Positions 8,242 to 16,038 of a stretch of 64,000 nucleotides of DNA are shown here, piece by piece (position 1 is the stretch's first letter; each line of letters begins with the position of its first letter). Origin of the DNA: Marivita sp041725935 (GTDB lineage: Bacteria; Pseudomonadota; Alphaproteobacteria; Rhodobacterales; Rhodobacteraceae); NCBI GenBank assembly GCA_041725935.1, contig JBGRQD010000003.1, forward strand, positions 1 to 64,000. Reading direction: 5' to 3'. The notes under the pieces are model-generated. The model saw only the letters and a program-made list of their open reading frames with translations. It was not told the origin of the DNA and searched no databases. The position numbers and the translations under genes are program-made.

Positions 8242-9405
8242 ATGAAAGACATGACCGTATTCGACGATTACGAAGTTGGCTTCGACATTCCGGCCAAGCC
8301 GGGCATGGCGGAAGCGGATGTGCAGACGCCGTGCCTCGTGCTTGATCTCGATGCGCTGGAGCGAAACATCAAGAAGATGGGCGACTACGCCAAGGCGCAT
8401 GGCATGCGTCACCGCGTGCATGGCAAGATGCACAAGTCGGTGGACGTGGCGCTGCTGCAGGTCGAACTGGGCGGTGCCTGTGGCGTTTGCTGCCAGAAAG
8501 TGTCCGAGGCCGAAGTGTTCGCCCGTGGCGGCATCAAGGACGTGCTGGTGTCGAACCAGGTGCGTGACCCGGCCAAGATCGACCGCCTTGCCCGCATGCC
8601 CAAGCTGGGCGCGCGGACGATCTGCTGTGTGGATGATCTGGCCAACGTGGCCGACCTGTCGGCTGCTGCTGTGAAGCATGGCACACAGATCGAATGTCTG
8701 GTGGAAATCGACTGCGGCGCGGGGCGTTGCGGTGTGACCACAACTCCTGCGGTTGTCGAGATTGCCAAAGCGATCGACGCGGCAGAGGGTCTCAAGTTTG
8801 CGGGCATCCAGGCCTATCAGGGCGCGATGCAGCACATGGACAGCTATGAAGAGCGCAAGGCCAAGATCGCCATCGCGGTCGCTCAGGTGAAGGACGCGGT
8901 CGATACGCTCAAGGCCGAGGGCATCGAGTGCGATATCGTCGGCGGTGGCGGCACCGGATCGTATTACTTCGAGTCGAACTCTGGTGTTTATAACGAACTG
9001 CAGTGCGGATCCTATGCCTTCATGGACGCCGATTACGGCCGTATCCTCGATAAGGACGGCAAGCGGATCGACCAGGGCGAGTGGGAAAACGCGTTGTTCA
9101 TCCTGACCTCGGTCATGAGCCACGCGAAGGCGGACAAGGCCATCGTCGATGCCGGTCTCAAGGCGCAGTCTGTGGACTCCGGTCTGCCGGTGATCTTTGG
9201 CCGCGACGATGTTCAGTACGTCAAATGCTCGGACGAGCATGGCGTCGTGATGGACACCGGCGGTGTTCTCAAGGTCAACGACAAGCTCAAGCTGGTGCCG
9301 GGCCATTGTGACCCGACCTGCAACGTGCACGATTGGTATGTCGGTGTGCGGAACGGTGTCGTCGAGACCGTGTGGCCGGTTTCGGCACGCGGCCGCGCGT
9401 ATTGA
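8242..9405 (+). CDS. bhcC: beta-Hydroxyaspartate aldolase BhcC
   Basis: It condenses glycine with a second glyoxylate to give (2R,3S)-beta-hydroxyaspartate. The 387-residue protein belongs to the D-threonine aldolase family (fold-type III PLP, alanine-racemase-like barrel). Lys62 in VHGKMHKS is the expected PLP lysine. The C-terminal PGHCDPT segment supplies His355 and Asp357, the usual divalent-metal ligands. The GAGAGACGC sequence serves as ribosome site. It is separated from bhcB by 106 bases with a small hairpin, and from bhcD by 138 bases that contain strong palindromes. Confidence 0.92.
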   Translation: MKDMTVFDDYEVGFDIPAKPGMAEADVQTPCLVLDLDALERNIKKMGDYAKAHGMRHRVHGKMHKSVDVALLQVELGGACGVCCQKVSEAEVFARGGIKDVLVSNQVRDPAKIDRLARMPKLGARTICCVDDLANVADLSAAAVKHGTQIECLVEIDCGAGRCGVTTTPAVVEIAKAIDAAEGLKFAGIQAYQGAMQHMDSYEERKAKIAIAVAQVKDAVDTLKAEGIECDIVGGGGTGSYYFESNSGVYNELQCGSYAFMDADYGRILDKDGKRIDQGEWENALFILTSVMSHAKADKAIVDAGLKAQSVDSGLPVIFGRDDVQYVKCSDEHGVVMDTGGVLKVNDKLKLVPGHCDPTCNVHDWYVGVRNGVVETVWPVSARGRAY

Positions 9406-9413
9406 TCTGGTTT

Positions 9414-9489
9414 CGGATCGGGCGTGCCCGATCCGACCGATTGGGGGGCCAGCCCCCCAAACCCCCCGAGATATTTGAAAACCAGAGAA
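9414..9489 (+). repeat. Tandem hairpins plus CCCCGAGATATTT intergenic motif
   Basis: In the bhcC-bhcD gap, CGGATCGGGC (9414-9423) pairs perfectly with GCCCGATCCG (9426-9435). TTGGGGGGC (9441-9449) pairs perfectly with GCCCCCCAA (9452-9460). They are followed by CCCCGAGATATTT (9465-9477) and a purine-rich tail. The same 13-base core follows another hairpin at 27099-27111. Such blocks are, from memory, frequent after genes in Rhodobacteraceae. Because it lies inside an operon it could lower bhcD expression relative to bhcABC. Confidence 0.6.
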
Positions 9490-9543
9490 GAAAAGGACGG
9501 TGCGCAGTGAGGACTGTCGCACCGTTTTTGCGAGGGAGAGACC

Positions 9544-10509
9544 ATGTATATTGTTCCTGAAGCCCGGATTGCCGATCTTGTGTCGCGCGAGGCGTCGTTC
9601 GAAGCGGTCGAACAGGTGTTCGCTGCGATGGCGTCCAAGGACGCCTATAACTTTCCGGTGGTGCGCGAGGCGATTGGCCATGAGGATGCGCTTTACGGCT
9701 TCAAGGGCGGGTTTGATCGCGCGGGCGGATCGCTTGGTCTGAAGGCGGGCGGGTACTGGCCGCACAACCTCGAGAAGCGCGGGTTGATCAATCACCAATC
9801 AACGGTGTTCCTGTTCGATCCCGATACTGGCAAGGTCCACGCGATGGTGGGCGGTAACCTGTTGACTGCGCTGCGTACGGCGGCGGCGTCTTCGGTGTCG
9901 ATCAAACATCTGGCGCGGGCGGATGCCAAGGTCATGGGGATGGTCGGCGCGGGCCATCAGGCGACATTCCAGCTGCGCGCGGCATTGGAGCAGCGGTCCT
10001 TCGAAAAGGTGATCGGCTGGAACTACCATCCCGAGATGCTGCCAAATATTGAAAAGGTCGCGCATGAGGCCGGTGTGCCGTTCGAGGCGGTGGATCTGCC
10101 GGGGATGCAAGAGGCGGATGTGATCATCTCGATTACCTCGGCTTTTGCGCCGTCGCTGATGGCCGATCATGTCAGCCCGGGCACTCATCTGGCCTGCATG
10201 GGCACCGACACCAAGGGCAAGCAGGAGGTCGAGGCGGCGCTTCTGGCGCGGGCGAAGGTGTTCACCGACGAGGTTGCTCAGTCGATCAGCATCGGTGAGG
10301 CACAGCACGCGGTGGCCTCCGGCCTGATTGCGGAGTCGGACGTGATCGAGATCGGTGCGGTGATCAACGGCACACATCCGGGGCGCACATCGGACGATGA
10401 CATCACGCTGTTTGATGGCACGGGTGTCGGGCTTCAGGATCTGGCGGTTGCATCGCGGGTCGTGGAGCTTGCCATCGAACGGGGTGTGGCGATCGAAGTG
10501 GAGTTCTGA
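9544..10509 (+). CDS. bhcD: Iminosuccinate reductase BhcD
   Basis: It reduces iminosuccinate to L-aspartate, closing the beta-hydroxyaspartate cycle so that two glyoxylate give one oxaloacetate. The 321-residue protein is an ornithine cyclodeaminase/mu-crystallin family member. Lys74 in GLKAGGYWP lies in the substrate region, and GMVGAGHQATFQ forms the Rossmann dinucleotide-binding loop. GAVINGTHPGRTSDDDITLFDGTG is, in part, the family's usual C-terminal block. A GAGGGAGAG ribosome site precedes the ATG. Position as fourth gene of the operon supports BhcD over ornithine cyclodeaminase or alanine dehydrogenase. Confidence 0.91.
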   Translation: MYIVPEARIADLVSREASFEAVEQVFAAMASKDAYNFPVVREAIGHEDALYGFKGGFDRAGGSLGLKAGGYWPHNLEKRGLINHQSTVFLFDPDTGKVHAMVGGNLLTALRTAAASSVSIKHLARADAKVMGMVGAGHQATFQLRAALEQRSFEKVIGWNYHPEMLPNIEKVAHEAGVPFEAVDLPGMQEADVIISITSAFAPSLMADHVSPGTHLACMGTDTKGKQEVEAALLARAKVFTDEVAQSISIGEAQHAVASGLIAESDVIEIGAVINGTHPGRTSDDDITLFDGTGVGLQDLAVASRVVELAIERGVAIEVEF

Positions 10510-10610
10510 GCGCCATCAGGTCCGTCACAGGCGTGGTTTGACGCGGACTGTCCGGAACGGGTGCAAAGTTTAAGTGTTGGTCTCCTGTCTACAAGAGAAA
10601 GGAGGACATC

Positions 10611-10814
10611 ATGTCCGTTGCTCGAGTAACAGAGATTTCCGCAACATCACCCGACAGTTTTGATGAGGCCACCCAAATGGGTGTCGAACGCGCCTCGAAG
10701 ACGCTGCGCGGCATGACAAGCGCCTGGGTCAAAGACCAGAACGTGATGATCGAAGGCGGCAAGATCACCGAATTCAAGGTCAACCTTGCCGTGACATTCG
10801 TTCTGGACGACTGA
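10611..10814 (+). CDS. Dodecin (flavin-binding dodecamer)
   Basis: A 67-residue protein of the dodecin family, which forms hollow dodecamers that store or buffer flavins (and CoA in some bacteria). The family pattern is visible: VARVTEISATSPDSFDEA, then a helix, then KTLRGMTSAWVKDQNV with the flavin-stacking tryptophan, and a final strand ending VTFVLDD. A strong AAAGGAGG ribosome site lies just before the ATG. It is a single gene ended by an intrinsic terminator and is about 100 bases from bhcD, so it probably has its own promoter. Confidence 0.88.
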   Translation: MSVARVTEISATSPDSFDEATQMGVERASKTLRGMTSAWVKDQNVMIEGGKITEFKVNLAVTFVLDD

Positions 10815-10887
10815 GCCAGATCGTGAGGGCGGGTCTTTTGCAAGACGCGCCCTGCCGGGTTCGGCGGAGACCATATCATCCGCCCTG

Positions 10888-10922
10888 AAAAAGCTCCCGC
10901 GCATCACGCCGGGAGCTTTTTT
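10888..10922 (+). terminator. Intrinsic terminator downstream of dodecin
   Basis: AAAAAGCTCCCG (10888-10899) pairs perfectly with CGGGAGCTTTTT (10910-10921), a 12-base stem with a 10-base loop and a T-run. The A-run on the other arm means it could also act on the opposite strand. Confidence 0.9.
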
Positions 10923-10955
10923 GTGTGGTGGTTTGTCGAGGCCAACACATCGCAC

Positions 10956-10992
10956 AAAAAAAATCCCGCACCCGCAGTGAACCGGGTACGGG
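10956..10992 (-). terminator. Intrinsic terminator of the PRC-barrel gene
   Basis: Read on the minus strand, a 10-base stem (arms 10983-10992 and 10965-10974, with one G-T pair) closes an 8-base loop and is followed by eight T (10963-10956). It sits 23 bases past the stop of the gene at 11016. Confidence 0.9.
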
Positions 10993-11015
10993 AAGAACCG
11001 CCTTGTAAGGTCGCC

Positions 11016-11777
11016 TTACTGCGAGCGGGGCTGGAGTTGTGTGTAGTCGAAATTCTCGAGCGTATCGATTTCGGTCGTGTCATAGGGCAGATCGTACCGT
11101 GTGCTGTCCATCGGTGCGGTGCCATTGACGTTGTAGGGATAGGCGTAATACCCCGCGCGACCATAGGCCCGAGCGTCTGTCACGATGGCCGAAACCATCC
11201 CGTCCTGCACGAGAACGTCAGCGACATAGCCATAGCGGACGTCATCGCTCAGATACACGTAGTCACCAATCAGGTCCGTTGCCTTGAACACGCCGGGACC
11301 GGAGGCCAAGTCATCGTTGACTGGGCTGACTTCGGATGTTGCCTCCTGATTGATCTGTTCTTCACCGGAGTAGCCGCCGAACACGTCGAAATCATCGACC
11401 GTTTCTTCGGTCACCGGAACCTCGATTTGGTCAATGCCGTCACCGACCACCACATCTCCCCAAGGGACGTGAACATGGGTGTCGCCGATATCCCAGAAGC
11501 CGCCGACCTCTGCGATCACGCCGAGCAATTCACCTTCATTGCTGAAGAGGACGTTTTCCACGTCACCGATCACCTCGCCGTTGGAATCCACGACCTCGGT
11601 GATGTTGAACATGCTTTCGGTGCTCCAGCCGCTTTCATAGATCGGATCATACGTCCAGCTGGACAGGAGCTTGACGGAGTCGCCATCGGATTGCTGGGTT
11701 TCCTGTGCAATCGCGGGAGCGGCGACGGCCAATGCCAGTGCGCTTGCGGTTGTCAATGTGCGTGAGAACGTCTTCAT
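11016..11777 (-). CDS. Exported protein with two PRC-barrel domains
   Basis: A predicted periplasmic or envelope protein of 253 residues; the function is unknown. The start at 11777 gives a classical Sec signal peptide (MKTFSRTLTT followed by an alanine-rich core) with a likely cut after AIAQ. Two PRC-barrel-like regions follow. The first is around NITEVVDSNGEVIGDVENVL, with GELLGVIAEVGGFWDIG and HVHVPWGDV. The second contains DLIGDYVYLSD and YGYVADVLVQDGMVSAIV. A DYTQLQPRSQ tail ends it. AGGAGG precedes the ATG. PRC-barrels bind partners or RNA and occur in photosynthetic reaction-centre subunit H and stress proteins; no partner is visible here. Confidence 0.78.
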   Translation of the reverse strand: MKTFSRTLTTASALALAVAAPAIAQETQQSDGDSVKLLSSWTYDPIYESGWSTESMFNITEVVDSNGEVIGDVENVLFSNEGELLGVIAEVGGFWDIGDTHVHVPWGDVVVGDGIDQIEVPVTEETVDDFDVFGGYSGEEQINQEATSEVSPVNDDLASGPGVFKATDLIGDYVYLSDDVRYGYVADVLVQDGMVSAIVTDARAYGRAGYYAYPYNVNGTAPMDSTRYDLPYDTTEIDTLENFDYTQLQPRSQ

Positions 11778-11908
11778 ATCTGCCTCCTTTGGCTGCGCGT
11801 GCCGCACGGCACGTCTTCAGCAAGAAAACGCAAAAGCAGGGGTTTCGTTCCGGTTGGGCGTTCTGGCGGAGAGGTCCAAGTTTGCGGGATCACCGCATTC
11901 TGTACATG

Positions 11909-11939
11909 AAAAAAGGCCCCCGACGCCGTGCCGGAGGCC
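11909..11939 (-). terminator. Intrinsic terminator of the purine permease operon
   Basis: On the minus strand GGCCTCCG (11939-11932) pairs with CGGGGGCC (11922-11915), with one G-T pair and a 9-base loop, followed by six T (11914-11909). It lies about 25 bases past the permease stop and ends the puuE-allA-permease transcript. Confidence 0.88.
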
Positions 11940-11963
11940 TCTTGGTGTCACGTCTGGACGCGG

Positions 11964-13379
11964 TTATTCGCCGGGCATCGTGCCCTTTCCGTGACCGGAC
12001 ATGCCGCCCGAGACTTCCTCGGTCGATTCACCGGCCAGTTCTTCGGGCAGGACAAGGTTCAGCACGATGGCGATCAGTGCGGCGGGCAGGATGCCCGAGG
12101 TGGCCAGCACCTTGAGCGTTTGCGGCAGGTATTGCAGCGCATCGGGTTCCAGTTGCAGGCCCAGCCCCAGCGACAGGGCGATGGCGAAGATCACCATGTT
12201 GCGGCGGTTCCAGTTGACGTCGGATAGCATGGAGATGCCTGCCGCGACCACCATGCCGAACATGACGATGACACCGCCGCCCAGCACTTCGATGGGCACC
12301 GACGAGATCACGGCACCGACCTTGGGGACCAGCCCGCACAGGATCAGGAACAGCGCGCCGATGGTGACGACACCCCGGCTCATCACTCCGGTCATGGCGA
12401 TGAGGCCCACGTTCTGGCTGAAGGAGGTGTTGGGCAGTGCGCCAAAGAGGCCGGAGACTGCCGTACCAATCCCGTCCGCATAGGTTGCGCCCTCGATTTC
12501 CTTGTCTGTCGCCTCGCGGCCTGCGCCACCTTTGGTGATGCCCGACACGTCGCCCACGGTTTCCACCGCCGACACGAAGGACATGGCACAGAAGCCGACA
12601 ATGGCCGCAACCGAGAATTCCAGCCCGAAATGCAGCGGGTTCGGGAGTGCAAAGCTGGCTGCGCGACCCACGTTGCCAAAGCTCACCTGACCCAGTGCAA
12701 AGGCCACAGCGTAGCCTGCCAGCAGACCGACCAGAACGGCGGACACCGACAGCATGCCCCGGGTGAAGAACTTGAGGCCGAGCGTCACAAGGATCACAGT
12801 GCCCGCCATCGCCCAGTTGAGCAGCGAGCCGTATTCCGGTGTGCCGATGGCGGGAACGCCCCCAGCGGCATATTGCACGCCCACCCGCACCAGCGCGAGG
12901 CCGATCATGGTGACCACAAGCCCGGTGACCAGCGGTGGCAGGGCAAAGCGCAGTTTGCCGATGAAGAGGCCAAGGAAGGCGTGGAAGAGGCCACCTACAA
13001 GAATACCGCCCATCAGCACCGCGATGGCATCAACGCCTTGGCCCGCAACCAGCGGGATCATGATCGGGATGAAGGCAAAGCTGGTGCCCTGCACAATGGG
13101 CAGGCGCGCGCCGACCGGGCCCATGCCGATGGTCTGGAACAGCGTGGCGATGCCTGCAAAGAACATCGACATCTGGATCATGTAGATCATCTGCGGGAAA
13201 TCGGGGCTGTTGGAGCCAAAGCCGAAACCAGCCGCGCCACAGACGATGATCGCCGGGGTGACGTTGGAGACGAACATGGCCAGAACGTGCTGGATGCCCA
13301 GCGGCACCGCCTTGATGAGCGGGGGTGTGTAATTCGGATCGCGGAGCTGCTCCGGCGTGCCGATGGATGCGTCAGACAT
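11964..13379 (-). CDS. NCS2-family purine (urate/xanthine) permease
   Basis: An inner-membrane proton symporter of 471 residues for oxidised purines. It shows the NCS2 hallmarks: GIQHVLAMF in the first membrane helix, the two broken-helix strands, the AMSFVSAVETVGDVSG segment, and LPNTSFSQNVGLIAMTG, the substrate-site motif of UapA-type carriers. About 12-14 membrane segments are apparent, and the C-terminus is short and charged. It follows the puuE-uraD and allA genes on the same strand with a 68-base gap, so it should import urate or xanthine for this pathway. The exact substrate (urate or xanthine) cannot be decided from sequence. Confidence 0.87.
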   Translation of the reverse strand: MSDASIGTPEQLRDPNYTPPLIKAVPLGIQHVLAMFVSNVTPAIIVCGAAGFGFGSNSPDFPQMIYMIQMSMFFAGIATLFQTIGMGPVGARLPIVQGTSFAFIPIMIPLVAGQGVDAIAVLMGGILVGGLFHAFLGLFIGKLRFALPPLVTGLVVTMIGLALVRVGVQYAAGGVPAIGTPEYGSLLNWAMAGTVILVTLGLKFFTRGMLSVSAVLVGLLAGYAVAFALGQVSFGNVGRAASFALPNPLHFGLEFSVAAIVGFCAMSFVSAVETVGDVSGITKGGAGREATDKEIEGATYADGIGTAVSGLFGALPNTSFSQNVGLIAMTGVMSRGVVTIGALFLILCGLVPKVGAVISSVPIEVLGGGVIVMFGMVVAAGISMLSDVNWNRRNMVIFAIALSLGLGLQLEPDALQYLPQTLKVLATSGILPAALIAIVLNLVLPEELAGESTEEVSGGMSGHGKGTMPGE

Positions 13380-13447
13380 GGTTCTCTCTCCCTCGTAACC
13401 ATTGGTTATTGCCGGGCGCCTCTCCTCAAAGGCATCCGGATCGTATT

Positions 13448-13936
13448 TCAGCCGTCGATCACCTCGTACGGTGTGTCGAGCCAGTGTTCCTCAAGGTTGG
13501 CGCCGTCCCCGATGCGGTCGATGACGGCGAACAGGCCGGTTCCGGACAGCGGAGTGAGAACGCCGTGCCACGTGTTGCGGTGAAAGTTGATCGCCTGTCC
13601 GGCTTGGGTCAGGAAGGCGCGGGGTGTGCCGGGTTTGCCGTTATCGTCGGGGGCGACGATCACCAGAAAGGGATCGTGGCTCATGGGCACGAAGGCCTGA
13701 CTGCCCATTGGGTGCCGTTCCAGCAGGTCGAGCCTGTAGGGCAGGCTGCGGAGGTCTGCCTTGAACAGGCTGACCCCGGCGCGGCCATCGGCGAAGTCGA
13801 GCGTTGCGCGGTCGTGGTAGCGGCCGCAGAGACCTCGGTTGATGAGCTTGTCGGGGTCACCCGCGCAATCGAGCAGGTCGCCGAAGGGGGCGAAGGCGTC
13901 TGCCGTCATCGGCTCTATGATGATCTGACGGCTCAT
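13448..13936 (-). CDS. allA: Ureidoglycolate lyase
   Basis: It splits (S)-ureidoglycolate into glyoxylate and urea, the last step of purine ring catabolism. The 162-residue length and the motifs fit AllA: an N-terminal IEPMTADAFAPFGDLLD, a central ADLRSLPYRLDLLERHPMGSQ, then FLTQAGQAINFHRNTWHGVLTPL with the conserved NTWHG, and a final ERHW-like LEEHW. The start overlaps the stop of the PuuE-UraD fusion gene by four bases (ATGA). Glyoxylate made here is the substrate of the bhc operon 3 kb away. Confidence 0.93.
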   Translation of the reverse strand: MSRQIIIEPMTADAFAPFGDLLDCAGDPDKLINRGLCGRYHDRATLDFADGRAGVSLFKADLRSLPYRLDLLERHPMGSQAFVPMSHDPFLVIVAPDDNGKPGTPRAFLTQAGQAINFHRNTWHGVLTPLSGTGLFAVIDRIGDGANLEEHWLDTPYEVIDG

Positions 13937-15363
13937 GCGCCCAGCTTCTCGATCAGGCGCAGTTCCGCGATGCGTTCGACCTGACGGCAGGCCTCGGCAA
14001 ACTCGGTGTCGCGGTCGTTTTCGATGCGGCGCTGGAAGGCTTCGAGGATCGACGCCTTGGTGTTGTCCTTCACCGCGATGATGAACGGAAAGCCGTGGCG
14101 TGCGACGTAGTCGGCGTTCAACTTCTGGAACGTGGCGCGTTCTTCGTCGGTCAGCATGTCGAGGCCCGCGCCTGCCTGTTCGGCAGTGGATTCGGCGGTC
14201 AGGCGTCCGGCGGCGGCCAGTTTGCCGGCAAGGTCGGGGTGCGCGTTCAGCACGCCAAGCCGTTCTTCGTCTGTCGCAGTACGGAAGGCGCGGCAGAGCA
14301 GGCTATGCACGCCACGGGCGGTGTCATGGGTGGGACCGGATTCGTAGGCGCAGGCACGATCCGCGATCCATGGGGAATGCTCGAAAATGCCGCCGAATTC
14401 CTGAACGAAGTCTTCGCGCGTCATGGTGGAGGGGTGCCGGGCTGAAGCCCGGCCTACGCCTGTGGGCGCGGGGTGTTCCTTGGCCCAGTGCTGAGCGATC
14501 TGCTGGCGGGTGGCGAACCAGACGCCCTCGTGACCTGCCATGTAATCCAGCGCCCGTTTGAGCGCGGCAGCGCGACCGGGGCGACCGGCGATACGGCAAT
14601 GCAGGCCGATGGATAGCATCTTGGGCGATCCTTCGACTCCTTCTGCATAGAGGTAATCGAAGCTGTCCTTGAGATAGCTTTCGAACTGGTCGCCGGTGGT
14701 AAAGCCCGCCTGAATGCCGAACCGCATGTCGTTGCAATCCATTGTGTAGGGCATGATCAGTTGGTCGATGTCGCCGAAGCGCATCCAATAGGGCAGGTCA
14801 TCGGCATAGCTGTCGGCGACGTAGTCGAACCCGCCGCGCTCTGCGACCAGCCGAACCGTGTTGTTCGAGCACCGCCCGGTGTACCAGCCTTTGGGCGGTT
14901 CACCGACGATTTCGGTGTGCAGGCGGATCGCCTCGGCAATCTGGGCGCGTTCCTCGTCCTTGGGCATGTCCTTGTGTTCAACCCATTTCAGGCCGTGCGA
15001 CGCGATTTCCCAACCGGCATCCTTCATCGCGGCCACCTGTTCGGGCGCGCGGGCCAGCGCGGTGGTGACGGCGTAGACCGTGATCGGCAGATCCTTCATC
15101 ATCCGGTGCAGACGCCAGAACCCGGCGCGACTTCCGTACTCGTAGAGCGACTCCATGTTCCAATGGCGCTGACCCGGCCAGGGCTGTGCGCCGGTGATCT
15201 CGGACAGGAACGCCTCGGAGGCGGCATCGCCATGCAGGATATTGTTCTCGCCACCTTCTTCGTAGTTCATCACGATCTGAACGGCGATCTTGGCCCCACC
15301 GGGCCAATTGGCGTTGGGCGGGGTCGCACCATATCCTGTCATGTCGCGGGGGTAGCGTTGCAC
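13933..15363 (-). CDS. puuE: PuuE allantoinase fused to UraD (OHCU decarboxylase)
   Basis: A 476-residue bifunctional protein. Residues 1 to about 299 are a cofactor-independent allantoinase of the polysaccharide-deacetylase fold (MNYEEGGENN, SHGLKWVEH, GWYTGRCSNNTVRL). Residues 314-476 are OHCU decarboxylase, with the conserved HPDLAGK and GFPFIIAVKDN. Together they convert OHCU to (S)-allantoin and then to allantoate. The GTG at 15363 is chosen because AGGAGG lies just upstream. The linker (about 300-313) is encoded by a perfect palindrome. The UraD part begins with Met314, which may be the start codon of a once separate gene. It is first in an operon with allA and the permease. Confidence 0.92.
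   Translation of the reverse strand: MQRYPRDMTGYGATPPNANWPGGAKIAVQIVMNYEEGGENNILHGDAASEAFLSEITGAQPWPGQRHWNMESLYEYGSRAGFWRLHRMMKDLPITVYAVTTALARAPEQVAAMKDAGWEIASHGLKWVEHKDMPKDEERAQIAEAIRLHTEIVGEPPKGWYTGRCSNNTVRLVAERGGFDYVADSYADDLPYWMRFGDIDQLIMPYTMDCNDMRFGIQAGFTTGDQFESYLKDSFDYLYAEGVEGSPKMLSIGLHCRIAGRPGRAAALKRALDYMAGHEGVWFATRQQIAQHWAKEHPAPTGVGRASARHPSTMTREDFVQEFGGIFEHSPWIADRACAYESGPTHDTARGVHSLLCRAFRTATDEERLGVLNAHPDLAGKLAAAGRLTAESTAEQAGAGLDMLTDEERATFQKLNADYVARHGFPFIIAVKDNTKASILEAFQRRIENDRDTEFAEACRQVERIAELRLIEKLGA
14436..14457 (-). repeat. REP-like palindrome inside the PuuE-UraD linker
   Basis: GCCGGGCT (14436-14443) and AGCCCGGC (14446-14453) are perfect arms around a 2-base loop. On the minus strand the palindrome is preceded by GTAG, the tetranucleotide that heads many RAYT-associated REP sequences. 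It lies in frame within the coding sequence, 12 bases before the ATG that begins the UraD domain, and encodes the GRASARHP part of the linker. The arms are read directly; REP membership is inferred. Confidence 0.6.
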
Positions 15364-15512
15364 GTCTGTGTCCTCCTGAGTGGTCGTCGTTATATTCCGA
15401 ATAATGCAATCCGTTTTTCAAGAAATCCCGAAAGGTGTCTCAAACGGCTTATCGTTTGCGCCTTTCTGGCGGTTGGCTGCATAAAGAGGCAATCAGGCAA
15501 GAGGAGAGCGCG

Positions 15513-15869
15513 ATGTCAGGCTATTTGACCACCCATGTTCTGGACACGGCCAAGGGCTGCCCGGCGGCAGGTCTGAATATCGTTCTGTATCGCGTGACAG
15601 GTGAAGGGTCAGAAAAGATCGCCGAGACCGAGACCAATGAAGACGGGCGGACCAACAGCCCGATCCTGCCTGCTGATGCGTTCAAGACCGGGACATATGA
15701 GCTGGTGTTCTTTGCTGGCGATTACCTGAGGGCGTCAGGTCAGGCGGGGGATGATCCGCTGTTTCTGGATCAGGTGCCGATCCGGTTCGGGATGTCGGAC
15801 CCCGAGGCGCATTACCATGTGCCGCTCTTGCTCTCGCCTTTTGGGTATTCGACTTATCGGGGGAGTTGA
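15513..15869 (+). CDS. uraH: 5-Hydroxyisourate hydrolase (transthyretin-related protein)
   Basis: It hydrolyses 5-hydroxyisourate, the product of urate hydroxylase, to OHCU. The 118-residue protein starts with YLTTHVLDTAKGCPA, holding the conserved active-site His8, and ends with the family's invariant YRGS tetrapeptide. No signal peptide is seen, so it is cytoplasmic. The ATG at 15513 follows a GAGGAGAG ribosome site; the open frame upstream is unconserved. It is transcribed divergently from puuE-uraD, whose product acts next, so the 149 bases between them are a shared control region. Confidence 0.94.
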   Translation: MSGYLTTHVLDTAKGCPAAGLNIVLYRVTGEGSEKIAETETNEDGRTNSPILPADAFKTGTYELVFFAGDYLRASGQAGDDPLFLDQVPIRFGMSDPEAHYHVPLLLSPFGYSTYRGS

Positions 15870-15894
15870 GGCTCCGCTGGCCCGATCAGGCTCA

Positions 15895-15960
15895 CAGAAT
15901 TTTATGGGGGTGGACAAGAAACTTCGTACGAAGTTTCTTTCAGCTGTAGATTAAATTCTG
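15895..15960. terminator. Nested palindrome, probable bidirectional terminator
   Basis: AAGAAACTTCGT (15916-15927) meets its exact reverse complement ACGAAGTTTCTT (15928-15939), a 12-base-arm palindrome ending in T on both strands. An outer pair CAGAATTT (15895-15902) and AAATTCTG (15953-15960) encloses it. It lies between the convergent uraH and LysR genes, as expected for a terminator serving both. Confidence 0.65.
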
Positions 15961-16038
15961 GTTATGGCGTCCGGATTCTTCATTTGCGTTCATCGCAGGA
16001 CGTGATCGCTCCGGCGGCATATCGCCCTCCTGACGGCT

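Noticed and set aside
5977..10509. Reading the four bhc genes as separate amino-acid enzymes (serine-glyoxylate transaminase, threonine dehydratase, D-threonine aldolase, ornithine cyclodeaminase)
   Set aside because: Each name fits its own family, but the order of all four together is the hallmark of the beta-hydroxyaspartate cycle.
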